64,000 bases of DNA from Candidatus Saccharimonadota bacterium (GTDB lineage: Bacteria > Patescibacteriota > Saccharimonadia > Saccharimonadales > UBA4665). This document shows, one piece after another, positions 42,655 to 50,983 of the stretch. Below the pieces are notes generated by a model. That model did no database searches. It was given only the letters and a program-made list of their open reading frames with translations, and had not been told where the DNA came from. Numbering within the stretch: position 1 is the stretch's first letter; each line of letters starts with the position of its first letter. The stretch covers positions 1-64,000 of the forward strand of contig JAICKC010000006.1 in assembly GCA_025928155.1 (NCBI GenBank), given 5' to 3'. The translations under genes were made by a program, and so were the position numbers.

Positions 42655-42904
42655 TCACGATGATAATGAAGAGCTTTACTTTACTACTGATTTTGGTTGC
42701 TGTGTCGGCCTAGTTAGTAGAGGGTTCGGCATCCAAGATATTGATAGGGCAAATCCAAGAAAGCTTCGCTTTGGGTTTAAACGTACGCAAGAGCTCGTGG
42801 ACGCGATTGGCCAATATCGCCGCTTTGAGCTTCAGGTTGATGCTCGGGTTTACTTTGAATCGTCCAAGATGGTAAAAAACCTCATTTATGGCGATGAGCT
42901 ATGA
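42650..42904 (+). CDS. DUF5659-like small element protein
   Basis: 84 residues: FTTDFGCCVGLVSRGFGIQD then NPRKLRFGFKRTQELVDAI and a C-terminal helix. This layout (short strands, then R-x-x-F-x-F) resembles DUF5659 proteins of mobile elements. ATGA overlap with the next gene. Confidence 0.65.
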   Translation: MIHDDNEELYFTTDFGCCVGLVSRGFGIQDIDRANPRKLRFGFKRTQELVDAIGQYRRFELQVDARVYFESSKMVKNLIYGDEL

Positions 42905-43110
42905 ACATCACGGATGTTGATGTGTCGAGGTTTCAGTCGCTATACAAAAAATACACAGGTCGTAGCATTGATATAGAAGATGCGCGCACAAAACTATCTG
43001 CACTCGTGCGGCAGATGGAGTTGATCTACCGGCCTATCACAGAACAAGATGTAAGAAAAAATGAAGATGTAGATTTATATGAGCCAAGCCCATCAGAAAA
43101 AAATCGATAA
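42901..43110 (+). CDS. Small element protein, 69 residues
   Basis: Helical: ARTKLSALVRQMELIYRPIT is a compact conserved-looking block. It overlaps the genes on both sides (4 bp before, 32 bp after), so it is part of the element operon. Function unknown. Confidence 0.7.
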   Translation: MNITDVDVSRFQSLYKKYTGRSIDIEDARTKLSALVRQMELIYRPITEQDVRKNEDVDLYEPSPSEKNR

Positions 43111-43564
43111 ATTCTTCAAGCAAAGGGCGATTGCGTACCAGCCGGGACTGGCGATAATCTTTCGCTCTGTGCCCGCTGCCATTATGCTGAACCAGCTGCT
43201 CTACTGGCACATGAAGGGCTCAAGAAAAGACGGGTTTATTTTTAAGACTGAAGTGGAGATGTTTTTCGAGACCGGACTAACTAGAACTATGCAGTCCGGT
43301 GCGATAAAGAAGCTTCTGGAGTATGGGTTTATAGATTATAAACTTGCAGGCATACCGGCAAAGAAATGCTATAGGGTCAACTTCCTCAACGTACAAAACC
43401 AACTACCAAGATTGAAGGAAACCTGCAATCTTAAATACCTAAATCCGCCAGTAACTTATGACGATAACCTGCGACCTATTACAGAGAATACCCATAGGAC
43501 TACTACACAGAGTACCTCATCAATAGGCAGCATTCTCGAGGGAAAGCGGTATACTAAGAAGTGA
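43079..43564 (+). CDS. Winged-helix replication-initiator-like protein
   Basis: 161 residues. PAAIMLNQLLYWHMKGSRKD, GFIFKTEVEMFFETGLTRTM and YGFIDYKLAGIPAKKCYRV follow the winged-helix pattern of plasmid and phage replication or helper proteins. The C-terminal third is Thr/Ser-rich and probably disordered. It overlaps the preceding gene and is joined to the recombinase by TGATG. Confidence 0.72.
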   Translation: MSQAHQKKIDKFFKQRAIAYQPGLAIIFRSVPAAIMLNQLLYWHMKGSRKDGFIFKTEVEMFFETGLTRTMQSGAIKKLLEYGFIDYKLAGIPAKKCYRVNFLNVQNQLPRLKETCNLKYLNPPVTYDDNLRPITENTHRTTTQSTSSIGSILEGKRYTKK

Positions 43565-45240
43565 TGAGTATGAGTCACAATAACAGTTCTATACGGTACA
43601 TAGCGTATGTGCGAAAGTCTGAAGAGCGCAAAGAGCGACAGGAGCTTTCACACCCAGCACAAATAGTTGAGATTAAACAGCGTTTTTCTGACCTCAATAT
43701 TATCAAATGGATGGAGCCGGAAAGTAAAAGCGCATTTACACCTGGACGCCCAATATTTAATCAAATGCTGGATATGATTGAACGTGGCGAGGCGGATGGG
43801 ATTATCGCTTGGCATCCAAATAGGATTGCTCGGAATGAGTATGACGCTGCTCGTGTTACCTATGATCTCCGTGGGCCACTTAAGGATCTGAAGTTTTGCT
43901 CTTACAACTTTGACAACTCACCTGAAGGCATCATGATGCTGCAAATGGTTATGAATCAATCGCAATATGAATCGTCAAAGCAGGGAAAGGACGTTAGGCG
44001 TGGAATGACCCAGAAGGCCTCAACCGGCGAGCGCCCTGGCGTGGTCCCGATTGGCTATATGAAAGCTCCAGTATTGAATGACCAGGGCGGTATTATTAGG
44101 AACAAGGATAAAATCGTTACTAAAACGGTGGATGATCCTGAACGAATTGAGCAGGTTAAGCGTATGTGGCAGATGCTCTTGTCAGGGCTGTACACACCAC
44201 GCCAGATTCGTAAGATTGCCAATGAGGAGTGGAGCTTTATCCTGAAAAGAACGGCTAAAACTGGCGGAGGCCCCATCGGGCTAAGCTCTTTGTATCGGTT
44301 ATTCAACAATCCTTTTTATGCAGGATATATTCGTCACAATGGTGAGCTCTATGAAGGGGGCCATAACCCCATCATTTCACTCAAGGACTACGATTATGCG
44401 CAAACCATTCTAGGCAAGCGAGGGAAGCCTCGCACCGGCGTGAACGGCTACGCCTACACCGGGCTAATCAAGTGTGGTGAATGCGGCTGTTCCATAGTGG
44501 GAAAGACCAATCAAAAGTTTGTGAAGCGTGAGGGCAAAATGGTTGCCTATATCCACTACTTCTGTACGCGTAAGAGTGATAAGCGGCCCTGCAATCAATC
44601 GGTCTACACAAGCGTAGATGATATGGAAAAGCAGATTGATGCCGAACTAGCCAAGTATACGATCCTGCCAGAATTCCGGGATTTAGCTGTGGAGATACTG
44701 AACCGCAGTCACAAGGCCGAGATGGTCGATAGGGCAAAGACATATGCCACGCAGCAAGTTAGACGGAAACAAGTTCAAGAGCAGCTTGATGGTCTTGTGG
44801 ACATGCGGACGCGTAACTTACTGGATGATGATGAGGAGTACATTAGCCAGCACACTAGGCTCAAAGCGGAATTAGCGCGGGTAGATGAGGGCCTCCGTAG
44901 CACAGAGACTCGGGCAGAGAGCTGGCTTGAGCTGACCGAGAGAGCTTTTGATTTTGCTACATATGCACGTGCCCATTTCCAAGAGGGCGATCTACTGACA
45001 AAACGTGATATCTTGATGACTTTGGGTGAGAACTTTTTGCTTAAGGACAAAAAACTCACCCTGCAACAGAGTGAGTGGCTGGTACCGATAGGCAAATACT
45101 ATCCAGCTATCGAGGCTGAGTACCTAAGAAGGGTAGGAACCAACCAAAAAGCCTCTCCTAAGGTGAAGGAAGAGGCTTTGGTTTCAGTTTCGGAATCTTG
45201 GAGGGCCAGGAGGGACTCGAACCCTCGACATTCTGCTTAA
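43564..45240 (+). CDS. Large serine recombinase (integrase)
   Basis: 558 residues. Resolvase domain with YIAYVRKSEE (catalytic Ser, about residue 17) and IIAWHPNRIARNEYDA (Arg pair). Then a recombinase domain (QMLLSGLYTPRQIRKIANEE, LFNNPFYAGYI), a zinc ribbon (KCGECGCS and YFCTRKS..RPC) and a coiled coil (about 390-470). It cuts att sites by the 5'-phosphoserine route and should move this island. The frame runs into tRNA-Lys: the last residues (WRARRDSNPRHSA) are antisense tRNA sequence and the TAA stop lies in the anticodon arm. Confidence 0.93.
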   Translation: MSMSHNNSSIRYIAYVRKSEERKERQELSHPAQIVEIKQRFSDLNIIKWMEPESKSAFTPGRPIFNQMLDMIERGEADGIIAWHPNRIARNEYDAARVTYDLRGPLKDLKFCSYNFDNSPEGIMMLQMVMNQSQYESSKQGKDVRRGMTQKASTGERPGVVPIGYMKAPVLNDQGGIIRNKDKIVTKTVDDPERIEQVKRMWQMLLSGLYTPRQIRKIANEEWSFILKRTAKTGGGPIGLSSLYRLFNNPFYAGYIRHNGELYEGGHNPIISLKDYDYAQTILGKRGKPRTGVNGYAYTGLIKCGECGCSIVGKTNQKFVKREGKMVAYIHYFCTRKSDKRPCNQSVYTSVDDMEKQIDAELAKYTILPEFRDLAVEILNRSHKAEMVDRAKTYATQQVRRKQVQEQLDGLVDMRTRNLLDDDEEYISQHTRLKAELARVDEGLRSTETRAESWLELTERAFDFATYARAHFQEGDLLTKRDILMTLGENFLLKDKKLTLQQSEWLVPIGKYYPAIEAEYLRRVGTNQKASPKVKEEALVSVSESWRARRDSNPRHSA

Positions 45241-45275
45241 GAGGCAGACGCTCTAACCAGCTGAGCTACTGGCCC
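45199..45275 (-). tRNA. tRNA-Lys (anticodon CTT), integration site
   Basis: Acceptor GGGCCAG/CTGGCCC, D-arm GCTC/GAGC type, anticodon stem TCTGC/GCAGA with loop CTCTTAA, T-arm GAGGG/CCCTC with loop TTCGAGT, then T and encoded CCA (T at the discriminator place is unusual for Lys). Its 3' half overlaps the recombinase frame. Confidence 0.93.
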
Positions 45276-45349
45276 AAGGGTACGCTTAGCTGCGTAACGG
45301 GAGTATTTTACCAAAATACCTCTGTTTTTGCAAGATCCGGCCCAGCTAT

Positions 45350-46180
45350 TTAAGCGGCTGGAGCAGAAGGCGGTGAGGGTGGAGTCTGTGGTTGATCAAC
45401 AGGGTCGGCGGGAGCGGGTGCGATGGCTGCGTCAGCGGTAGCTGGTTGGGCTCGGTTCAGGAATTCGTATAGGAGCGCCTGAGAAGCGCCGTACATAAAG
45501 AGCAGGTAAAGCGCGAACGGTATCCCTATAAAGGTAAGCATAATTAGGGACATAGCAATTGCCGCACCCACGATACCCCATACTTTGCCAGCGCTGCCTT
45601 TAGTGGCGTTCCAGCTGACAGTGAGTGCTTGCAGTGGGCTCAGCTTCCGGTCAATCAGAAAGTATGGTGCAAGCACCAGTCGTGGCATCACAAAGAAGAA
45701 GGGCACGATAAGCAAGGCGGCTGATGCCACCACCGCGACAGTAAGGAGGATCGCATTAGCGATATATTTCAAAATCAGCATCGGATCAAAGCTGGCTTTG
45801 AGCGCACTCCCAACAGAAATCTTTTGTCCGCGTACGCTCGCGAGGTAGGCAATCACCAGGGCAATGGAAAATGGTATAGAGATAAGGTCGCCAATAGCGT
45901 TCCCCCAAGGTCGGCCGCTTCTGTTTAGCAATATGCTGGGGAGACCGCTTGCTAGAAAATACAGGACCAGTACTGCCAGAATGGGGAGCGGATTACGCTT
46001 TACGGCTTGTCTGGAGTATTTGTATGCACCCCATGCACCCGGCCACATGTCGGGGATATTCGGCAGATCGGCCTTGGGTGCGAGCTCAGGGTGTGGTGTT
46101 GGGTCTGCCAGAGGCATTGTAGGCGCTGGTTCGAGTGAAGGTGTAGTTGGTGACGATTCGGGTGTTGCTGCTTGATCCAT
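45350..46180 (-). CDS. Proline-rich polytopic membrane protein
   Basis: 276 residues. Pro-rich cytoplasmic ends (1-45 and 245-276) flank about six membrane helices (70-90, 95-115, 135-165, 170-185, 200-235). The repeated SALKASFDPMLILKYI and PLQALTVSWNATKGSAGKVW resemble DUF975/GlpQ-membrane-type domains. Function unknown. Confidence 0.72.
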   Translation of the reverse strand: MDQAATPESSPTTPSLEPAPTMPLADPTPHPELAPKADLPNIPDMWPGAWGAYKYSRQAVKRNPLPILAVLVLYFLASGLPSILLNRSGRPWGNAIGDLISIPFSIALVIAYLASVRGQKISVGSALKASFDPMLILKYIANAILLTVAVVASAALLIVPFFFVMPRLVLAPYFLIDRKLSPLQALTVSWNATKGSAGKVWGIVGAAIAMSLIMLTFIGIPFALYLLFMYGASQALLYEFLNRAQPATADAAIAPAPADPVDQPQTPPSPPSAPAA

Positions 46181-46323
46181 CGTTATCTGTGTATTAGCTT
46201 AAAGGTTATGGCTGCACTATACCATGTACTCGGGATTCTGCACAATCTGCATTTTTAGTTCAGGAACGGACTTTTTGACCGCTCGCTTAGAGAAACCCGG
46301 ACAGTTACGGTACAATACTGTTG

Positions 46324-47133
46324 ATGAAAATGCTAAACGGTTCCGAGCTCGCCGGCTTCATAAAAGAACGGCAAGCGCATGAAGTGCGCGGCTTACGTCA
46401 AGGTGCACATGTGCAGCCCAAGCTCGCTATTGTGGTTACGGTGGACCATCCGGCTATCGAGGTGTATATGCGCATGAAGCAGCGCTATGGTGCTGACATT
46501 TTGGTGGATGTGGATGTGCACCGCGTGGAGCAGGGTGAGGCACTAGCATTAATTGAGCGGCTGAATGACGATCCTGGTGTGCACGGCGTCATTGTGCAAC
46601 TGCCGCTGGCAGTTCCAAGTGAGACCGACGAAATCTGTAATGCCGTAGCACCTGCTAAAGACGTTGATGCGCTCGGTAAAAATGCAATATTGGAACCGGC
46701 TACCCCCCTGGCCATCTTGTGGCTGTTGGCCGGCTACAACGTAGCCCTCGAGGGTAAGCGCATTGTGCTCGTGGGCCGCGGCAAGCTGGTCGGCGCACCG
46801 CTGGAGCGAATATTGAGAGCCTCCGACTATGACGTGGAGGTTGTGGACCGCAAGACGCCTGATGTGCGTGCGGTGGTCGAAGCAGCCGACGTGCTTATAA
46901 CCGCTACCGGCCAGCCTGGGCTCATCGTAAGCGACATGATTAAAGAAGGCACGGTGGTGGTCGATGCCGGTGTGGCTGGCGAGCAGGGTAAAACCGTTGG
47001 CGATCTAGCCGACGATGTTTATGAGCGTGACGACCTTACTATAACCCCGCGGAAGGGCGGTGTCGGTCCGCTCACTATCTGTGCGCTGTTCGACAATGTC
47101 ATCCGTGCCGCCAGAGCAGCGGCGCAATCGTGA
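46324..47133 (+). CDS. folD: Methylene-tetrahydrofolate dehydrogenase/cyclohydrolase
   Basis: 269 residues. YMRMKQRYG holds the catalytic Lys, GVHGVIVQLPLAVP and AKDVDALGKNA are the folate-binding blocks, IVLVGRGKLVGAPL the NADP site, and PRKGGVGPLTICALFDNV the C-terminal signature. It interconverts methylene-, methenyl- and formyl-THF in one-carbon metabolism. TACAAT lies 7 nt before ATG 46324 (leaderless). GTGA overlap with the next gene. Confidence 0.94.
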   Translation: MKMLNGSELAGFIKERQAHEVRGLRQGAHVQPKLAIVVTVDHPAIEVYMRMKQRYGADILVDVDVHRVEQGEALALIERLNDDPGVHGVIVQLPLAVPSETDEICNAVAPAKDVDALGKNAILEPATPLAILWLLAGYNVALEGKRIVLVGRGKLVGAPLERILRASDYDVEVVDRKTPDVRAVVEAADVLITATGQPGLIVSDMIKEGTVVVDAGVAGEQGKTVGDLADDVYERDDLTITPRKGGVGPLTICALFDNVIRAARAAAQS

Positions 47134-47672
47134 GCTTGCTGAGAGCATCTTTTCAAGAGTGTTTTAGCGCATGGCAGGGTACGTTCGCTGGCGGCCAGCC
47201 TGCTAATAACAAGTTTGATGCCGAAAAACTTCGGTATAGTACGCTACGGACTCCGGTTGCTCGTGCAGTAGCCAGTGTTGCTATGCAGTATCAGCCGGAT
47301 ATGGTAGTGGCAATACCCAATGGCGCCAACTGGCTAGCTATAGAGACAGCTTGGAGGCTTGGAGTAGCTGTTCTGCTGCTGGCAAAGAATCCTGACACCG
47401 GAGAAATCGCATACCAATCCGGTGGCCAGGAGCAAGTTGAAATGGCACAACGCGTTGTATTCATAGAAGATGTGCCCAACCGCCGGACAACCACTGCAAA
47501 AGTGTTGATGCTACCCGGTATGGCGCAGCGGGCCGTAGGTGAGGCTGCTTTTTTGGACCGTGGAATGCCCGACGAGAAGTTAGCATTGCCTATATCGGTT
47601 AGTGCTGTCTTTACATTGCCAATTCCAGCTATACTACCCCACGACTCACCTCTATGGGGTCTCGTCGACTAG
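47130..47672 (+). CDS. Type I phosphoribosyltransferase-like protein
   Basis: 180 residues. DMVVAIPNGANWLA and RVVFIEDVPNRRTTTAKVL form the PRTase core; the latter is the PRPP-binding motif (hydrophobic-E/D-D-V-x(3)-T-T-T). Orotate- or purine-PRTase-like. GTG start overlaps the folD stop by 4 nt, so the two are co-translated, perhaps linking folate and nucleotide supply. Confidence 0.78.
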   Translation: MSLLRASFQECFSAWQGTFAGGQPANNKFDAEKLRYSTLRTPVARAVASVAMQYQPDMVVAIPNGANWLAIETAWRLGVAVLLLAKNPDTGEIAYQSGGQEQVEMAQRVVFIEDVPNRRTTTAKVLMLPGMAQRAVGEAAFLDRGMPDEKLALPISVSAVFTLPIPAILPHDSPLWGLVD

Positions 47673-47714
47673 TGTCGGTAATGTCCTGTACAGGTTAATC
47701 CCATTGCACGTTTC

Positions 47715-49004
47715 CTATGGCTGAACCTGCGGGCGAATGATATTCCAGACCTCTGTCGGTATGTGGTGGGAAGCTAGCGTGCGGAAATCGTAGTCGGCCG
47801 GAATCTCGAACTGGTACTTGGCAAGCTCTGGGTGAGTTTTTACGGCCTCGCGCATAGCAGAACGCGACTCTTTTATATCGCCTACACAATCTAGCGGCCG
47901 GTCACCCTCTATGCCGAGCAGCTGACGGTAGGTAGATTCAAGTGCAAGGTCCAGCAGCAAGTTTTTGCCACTAAAAAGCGCCTGAATCTTCTCCGGCGGC
48001 AAAAATGGCGTCAGCGCCAGGTACACAAACGCACACTTCGAGCACGTGCCGTCCCAAAATATGTGGTCGCTGCCGTGCACGAACGCACGGTTGCAAGAAC
48101 TGAATACGTCATAGTATTTATCAAACCAATCCCGTCCGGCAAACAGTTCAGCCATACGGAGCTCGCTTAAGGGCCGTGCTAACGAGTAATACCGCACACC
48201 CTGGCCGTAGCTGGTGCTCAAAAGCTGCTGGTAGTTTTGCTCGAACTCCTGACTTTTGCTGTACTGGTGGTTAATCGGCACATCTTGGTAGAGGAGGGTC
48301 GGTTCGTTAGCGGACTGTTCGTTGCTCACGATCTGGTCGCGCCGCCCGCTCAAGATGGCAGTGATGGTGCCCGCACATGCGATGATGGCCGAGATCGGCA
48401 CATGCCCGTTCAGCGCGTCCTGTTTGTTTAATTCACCAATTTGCGGATCCCATTCGCGCTCCACCCAGTAGTGTGGAAGGCCGATCCGCTCAATGAGCGG
48501 TGTGAGCTGCGGACGGTGGTTTAAACTCCAGGTGGCAACATCCAGGCCAGCCTGCCCACGCAGCAGCTCCACGCTCACGAGGCTGTCTTTGCCGCCGCCG
48601 ATGCCTACCAGCAGGCCATTGCCCTGCGCGGACACTTGCAGTAGCGTCTCGACGGTGCGAGGGAACGTCACGGGTGTGTGTGGGTCGAGCTTGTTTACGT
48701 ACCAGAATTCGCCGAGACCTTTTTGGTAGGTGGTGTCGAGCAGCTCCCCAAGCTGCGAGTCAATCTGTCCGGCGTCCACGCGTATCTGTCTGGCCAGGTA
48801 CATTTTGTAGTACGATACGCCAGCCATAAAAAACAGCTGCTGGCAGGCACGGTCAAGCGCAGCGGCGTCATAGGGTGCAAACTCGAAATCGAACCGGTAG
48901 GTTTCGGTAAAGTGCAGTGCGTTGTCGTAGCCGTAGTGCAAGTGCAGTGTCTTACCGGCTGTGTCAAACTCATATTTCTCAAAGACGAAGGTTTGGTATT
49001 TCAT
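47715..49004 (-). CDS. murL: UDP-MurNAc-L-Ala-L-Glu epimerase, MurL-like
   Basis: 429 residues. LLVGIGGGKDSLVSVELL is a PP-loop (adenylation) motif at about residue 142. ATWSLNHRPQL, SNEQSANEPT and FVHGSDHIFWDGTCSKCAFV (CSKC) match the MurL family. In Xanthomonas, MurL epimerises the L-Glu of UDP-MurNAc-L-Ala-L-Glu to D-Glu with ATP. Its start overlaps by ATGA the end of the MurD-like gene, the same partner. The pair would make D-Glu-containing wall precursors without MurI. Confidence 0.85.
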   Translation of the reverse strand: MKYQTFVFEKYEFDTAGKTLHLHYGYDNALHFTETYRFDFEFAPYDAAALDRACQQLFFMAGVSYYKMYLARQIRVDAGQIDSQLGELLDTTYQKGLGEFWYVNKLDPHTPVTFPRTVETLLQVSAQGNGLLVGIGGGKDSLVSVELLRGQAGLDVATWSLNHRPQLTPLIERIGLPHYWVEREWDPQIGELNKQDALNGHVPISAIIACAGTITAILSGRRDQIVSNEQSANEPTLLYQDVPINHQYSKSQEFEQNYQQLLSTSYGQGVRYYSLARPLSELRMAELFAGRDWFDKYYDVFSSCNRAFVHGSDHIFWDGTCSKCAFVYLALTPFLPPEKIQALFSGKNLLLDLALESTYRQLLGIEGDRPLDCVGDIKESRSAMREAVKTHPELAKYQFEIPADYDFRTLASHHIPTEVWNIIRPQVQP

Positions 49005-50317
49005 AGCGCCTTTACCACCGTGCGGAACTGCTCACCGCGATCCTCAAAGTCCTTAAACATATCAAAGCTGGCGAAGCCAGGCGTTAGAACCACAGCGTCG
49101 CCGGTCTGCGCCAGGTCGCGCGCTTGCGCCACAATTTCAGGCATGGTTTGCGCCTGCGAGATCGTAAAGCCGCTAAAGCCAGCATTACGGCAGGCTTCGG
49201 CGAGCCGCTCGGCGCTGACGCCAATGATAAGCACATGCCGCAGCTCAGCAGCTTCGGCTAAAGCTTTTGCTAGGTGGTCTATTGGCAGCCCGCGGTCGAA
49301 CCCGCCCACTATAGCTACCTTGCTGCCGGGTATGGCCTGCAGTGCGGCAATCGCTGCGTCCGGCGTGGCGGCGAAGGAATCGTTGTAGTACGTCACGCCG
49401 GCAACTTCGCGTAGTTTTTCCAGGCGGTGCGGGAGGCCGGTGAAGGTGGTAAGCACCTGGCGGATAGGCTCTGGGTTCCGTACCCCAGCCAGCCACCCTA
49501 CCGTTACGGCAGCGCAAACGTTTTGCCAGTTGTGCTTGCCGAGCAACTTGAGCTCATCAGTTGTGCAGATGGCTGCACCGTTCATAGTTATCATATTGCC
49601 GTTGACCCAGGCGCCGGGTGACTTGTAGAACGGGAATTTATGACCGGCACCGGCTGCAGCAATCTCCCGCGACGTTTCACTGTCAGCATAGTAGACCGCT
49701 ACATCCTCAGAACTCTGGTGGGCAAAAAGCTGGCTCTTGGCCTCGACATAGTCTGCCATATCAGCGTGCCAGTTCAAATGCTCGGGCACGACCATCAGGC
49801 AGACGCCGAGGTGCGGCGAGCGGCGAAGATCGGTAAGCTGAAAGCTGGAGAGTTCCAGCACAACCCAGCTGTCGGCTGTGAGCTTGTCGAGGAAGGTGAG
49901 CGGCGGTACGCCGATGTTGCCGCCCAAAAACACCGTGTGGCCCGCAGCTTCCAGGATTCTCGTAATAAGTGTGCTGGTGGTGCCTTTACCTTTGGTGCCG
50001 GTGATGCCGATGACATTCTGAGTGGGGCAGGCAAGAAGGAATTCATTAACATTTGTAGTAATTTTATCAACTATATTGTCAATGTTCTGACGATTCTTCT
50101 CAAGGATCTTGCTGGGGGGCAAGCCGGCAGTGCGCACTAATACATCAAACTCGGCTAGACCGTCCAGGTATCCGTCCCCTAGTCGTGTTGCGACGCCCTT
50201 TGGAAGGTTAGGCAAATCGTTCTTCTGGTCACAGATGGTTATGTCCGCGCCCTGTTTTTGGTAATACTCGTACGACGCACTACCCTCGATGTCGTAACCT
50301 AACAGCGCAACCTTCAT
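49001..50317 (-). CDS. murD: MurD-family amino-acid ligase (MurD2-type)
   Basis: 438 residues. VIGITGTKGKGTTSTLI is the P-loop, VVLELSSFQL and VPEHLNWHADM the middle-domain blocks (His/Lys for Mg-ATP and carbamate), NDSFAATPDAAIAAL the C-terminal block. It adds glutamate to UDP-MurNAc-L-Ala. Because it is fused in translation to MurL, it is probably the MurD2 type that uses L-Glu. Confidence 0.9.
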   Translation of the reverse strand: MKVALLGYDIEGSASYEYYQKQGADITICDQKNDLPNLPKGVATRLGDGYLDGLAEFDVLVRTAGLPPSKILEKNRQNIDNIVDKITTNVNEFLLACPTQNVIGITGTKGKGTTSTLITRILEAAGHTVFLGGNIGVPPLTFLDKLTADSWVVLELSSFQLTDLRRSPHLGVCLMVVPEHLNWHADMADYVEAKSQLFAHQSSEDVAVYYADSETSREIAAAGAGHKFPFYKSPGAWVNGNMITMNGAAICTTDELKLLGKHNWQNVCAAVTVGWLAGVRNPEPIRQVLTTFTGLPHRLEKLREVAGVTYYNDSFAATPDAAIAALQAIPGSKVAIVGGFDRGLPIDHLAKALAEAAELRHVLIIGVSAERLAEACRNAGFSGFTISQAQTMPEIVAQARDLAQTGDAVVLTPGFASFDMFKDFEDRGEQFRTVVKAL

Positions 50318-50374
50318 AGGCCTATTATTATGTCACGTTTCAGTATAATCTGACAGGTTGCGGCTGCTCGCAGG

Positions 50375-50710
50375 TTACATCTGCCAAACTTCAGCGGTTA
50401 CAGCTCTATCGCTGAAGTTGGCGAGGCAAAGAAAGAGTTCGTAGCGGGTAGGAGAACCTATCGAAAATAGCTCGGTTACCACTGAGTCTACTGGATTGGG
50501 ATCGGGACTGAACTCGACACAGAAGCCCTTCTCGGGCCGGTCGGTGCCAAAGAAGCCGAGGGAGAGCTGATATTGCTCTGCTGGCGGGATTTTGAGCGTG
50601 CCTACATATCTTGTAAATACACTGCTGTGAATCTTAATGGCGGCGGGGCGCTTGCGAGGGCCTCTCCTCGGTTTTGTGACCGGACTCGCTGGCTGTAGTC
50701 GAATTGCCAT
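50375..50710 (-). CDS. Small beta-rich protein, unknown
   Basis: 111 residues. Basic N-terminus (PRRGPRKRPAA) then alternating strands with IKIHSSVFTRYVGTLKI and VTELFSIGSPTRYELFLCL. No signal. Possibly a small immunoglobulin-like domain. It stands 57 bp upstream of murD in the same direction. Confidence 0.55.
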   Translation of the reverse strand: MAIRLQPASPVTKPRRGPRKRPAAIKIHSSVFTRYVGTLKIPPAEQYQLSLGFFGTDRPEKGFCVEFSPDPNPVDSVVTELFSIGSPTRYELFLCLANFSDRAVTAEVWQM

Positions 50711-50886
50711 ATGGCGTTTTCCTTCCTTCGAGTGATAGCGAGAGGCGCAGTTGGGACTTATCTGCCGGCTGTCAGTCCGGAAATGCTACATCGCTGGTTA
50801 TGAAACATATCAGGCGTCGTCGTATTGCGCACTTGAAACAAACCTATAGAAGTGATACGATTCGTACCTGTAAAACTATCAACTAA

Positions 50887-50932
50887 GGGAGCGCTCCCTA
50901 TAAGTATGCTACACAATTATCGTGTAGCATAC
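50887..50932. promoter_or_regulatory. Two adjacent palindromes before the HTH-methyltransferase gene
   Basis: GGGAGCGCTCCC (50887-50898) is a perfect 12-bp palindrome. GTATGCTACAC (50904-50914) and GTGTAGCATAC (50922-50932) form an 11-bp inverted repeat with 7-nt spacer. They lie 52-97 bp before ATG 50984, where an operator would be. Confidence 0.7.
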
Positions 50933-50983
50933 AAACAGAATTCTTACTTTTTCCACAGCCTTCATCCATACTTATAACTAGTC

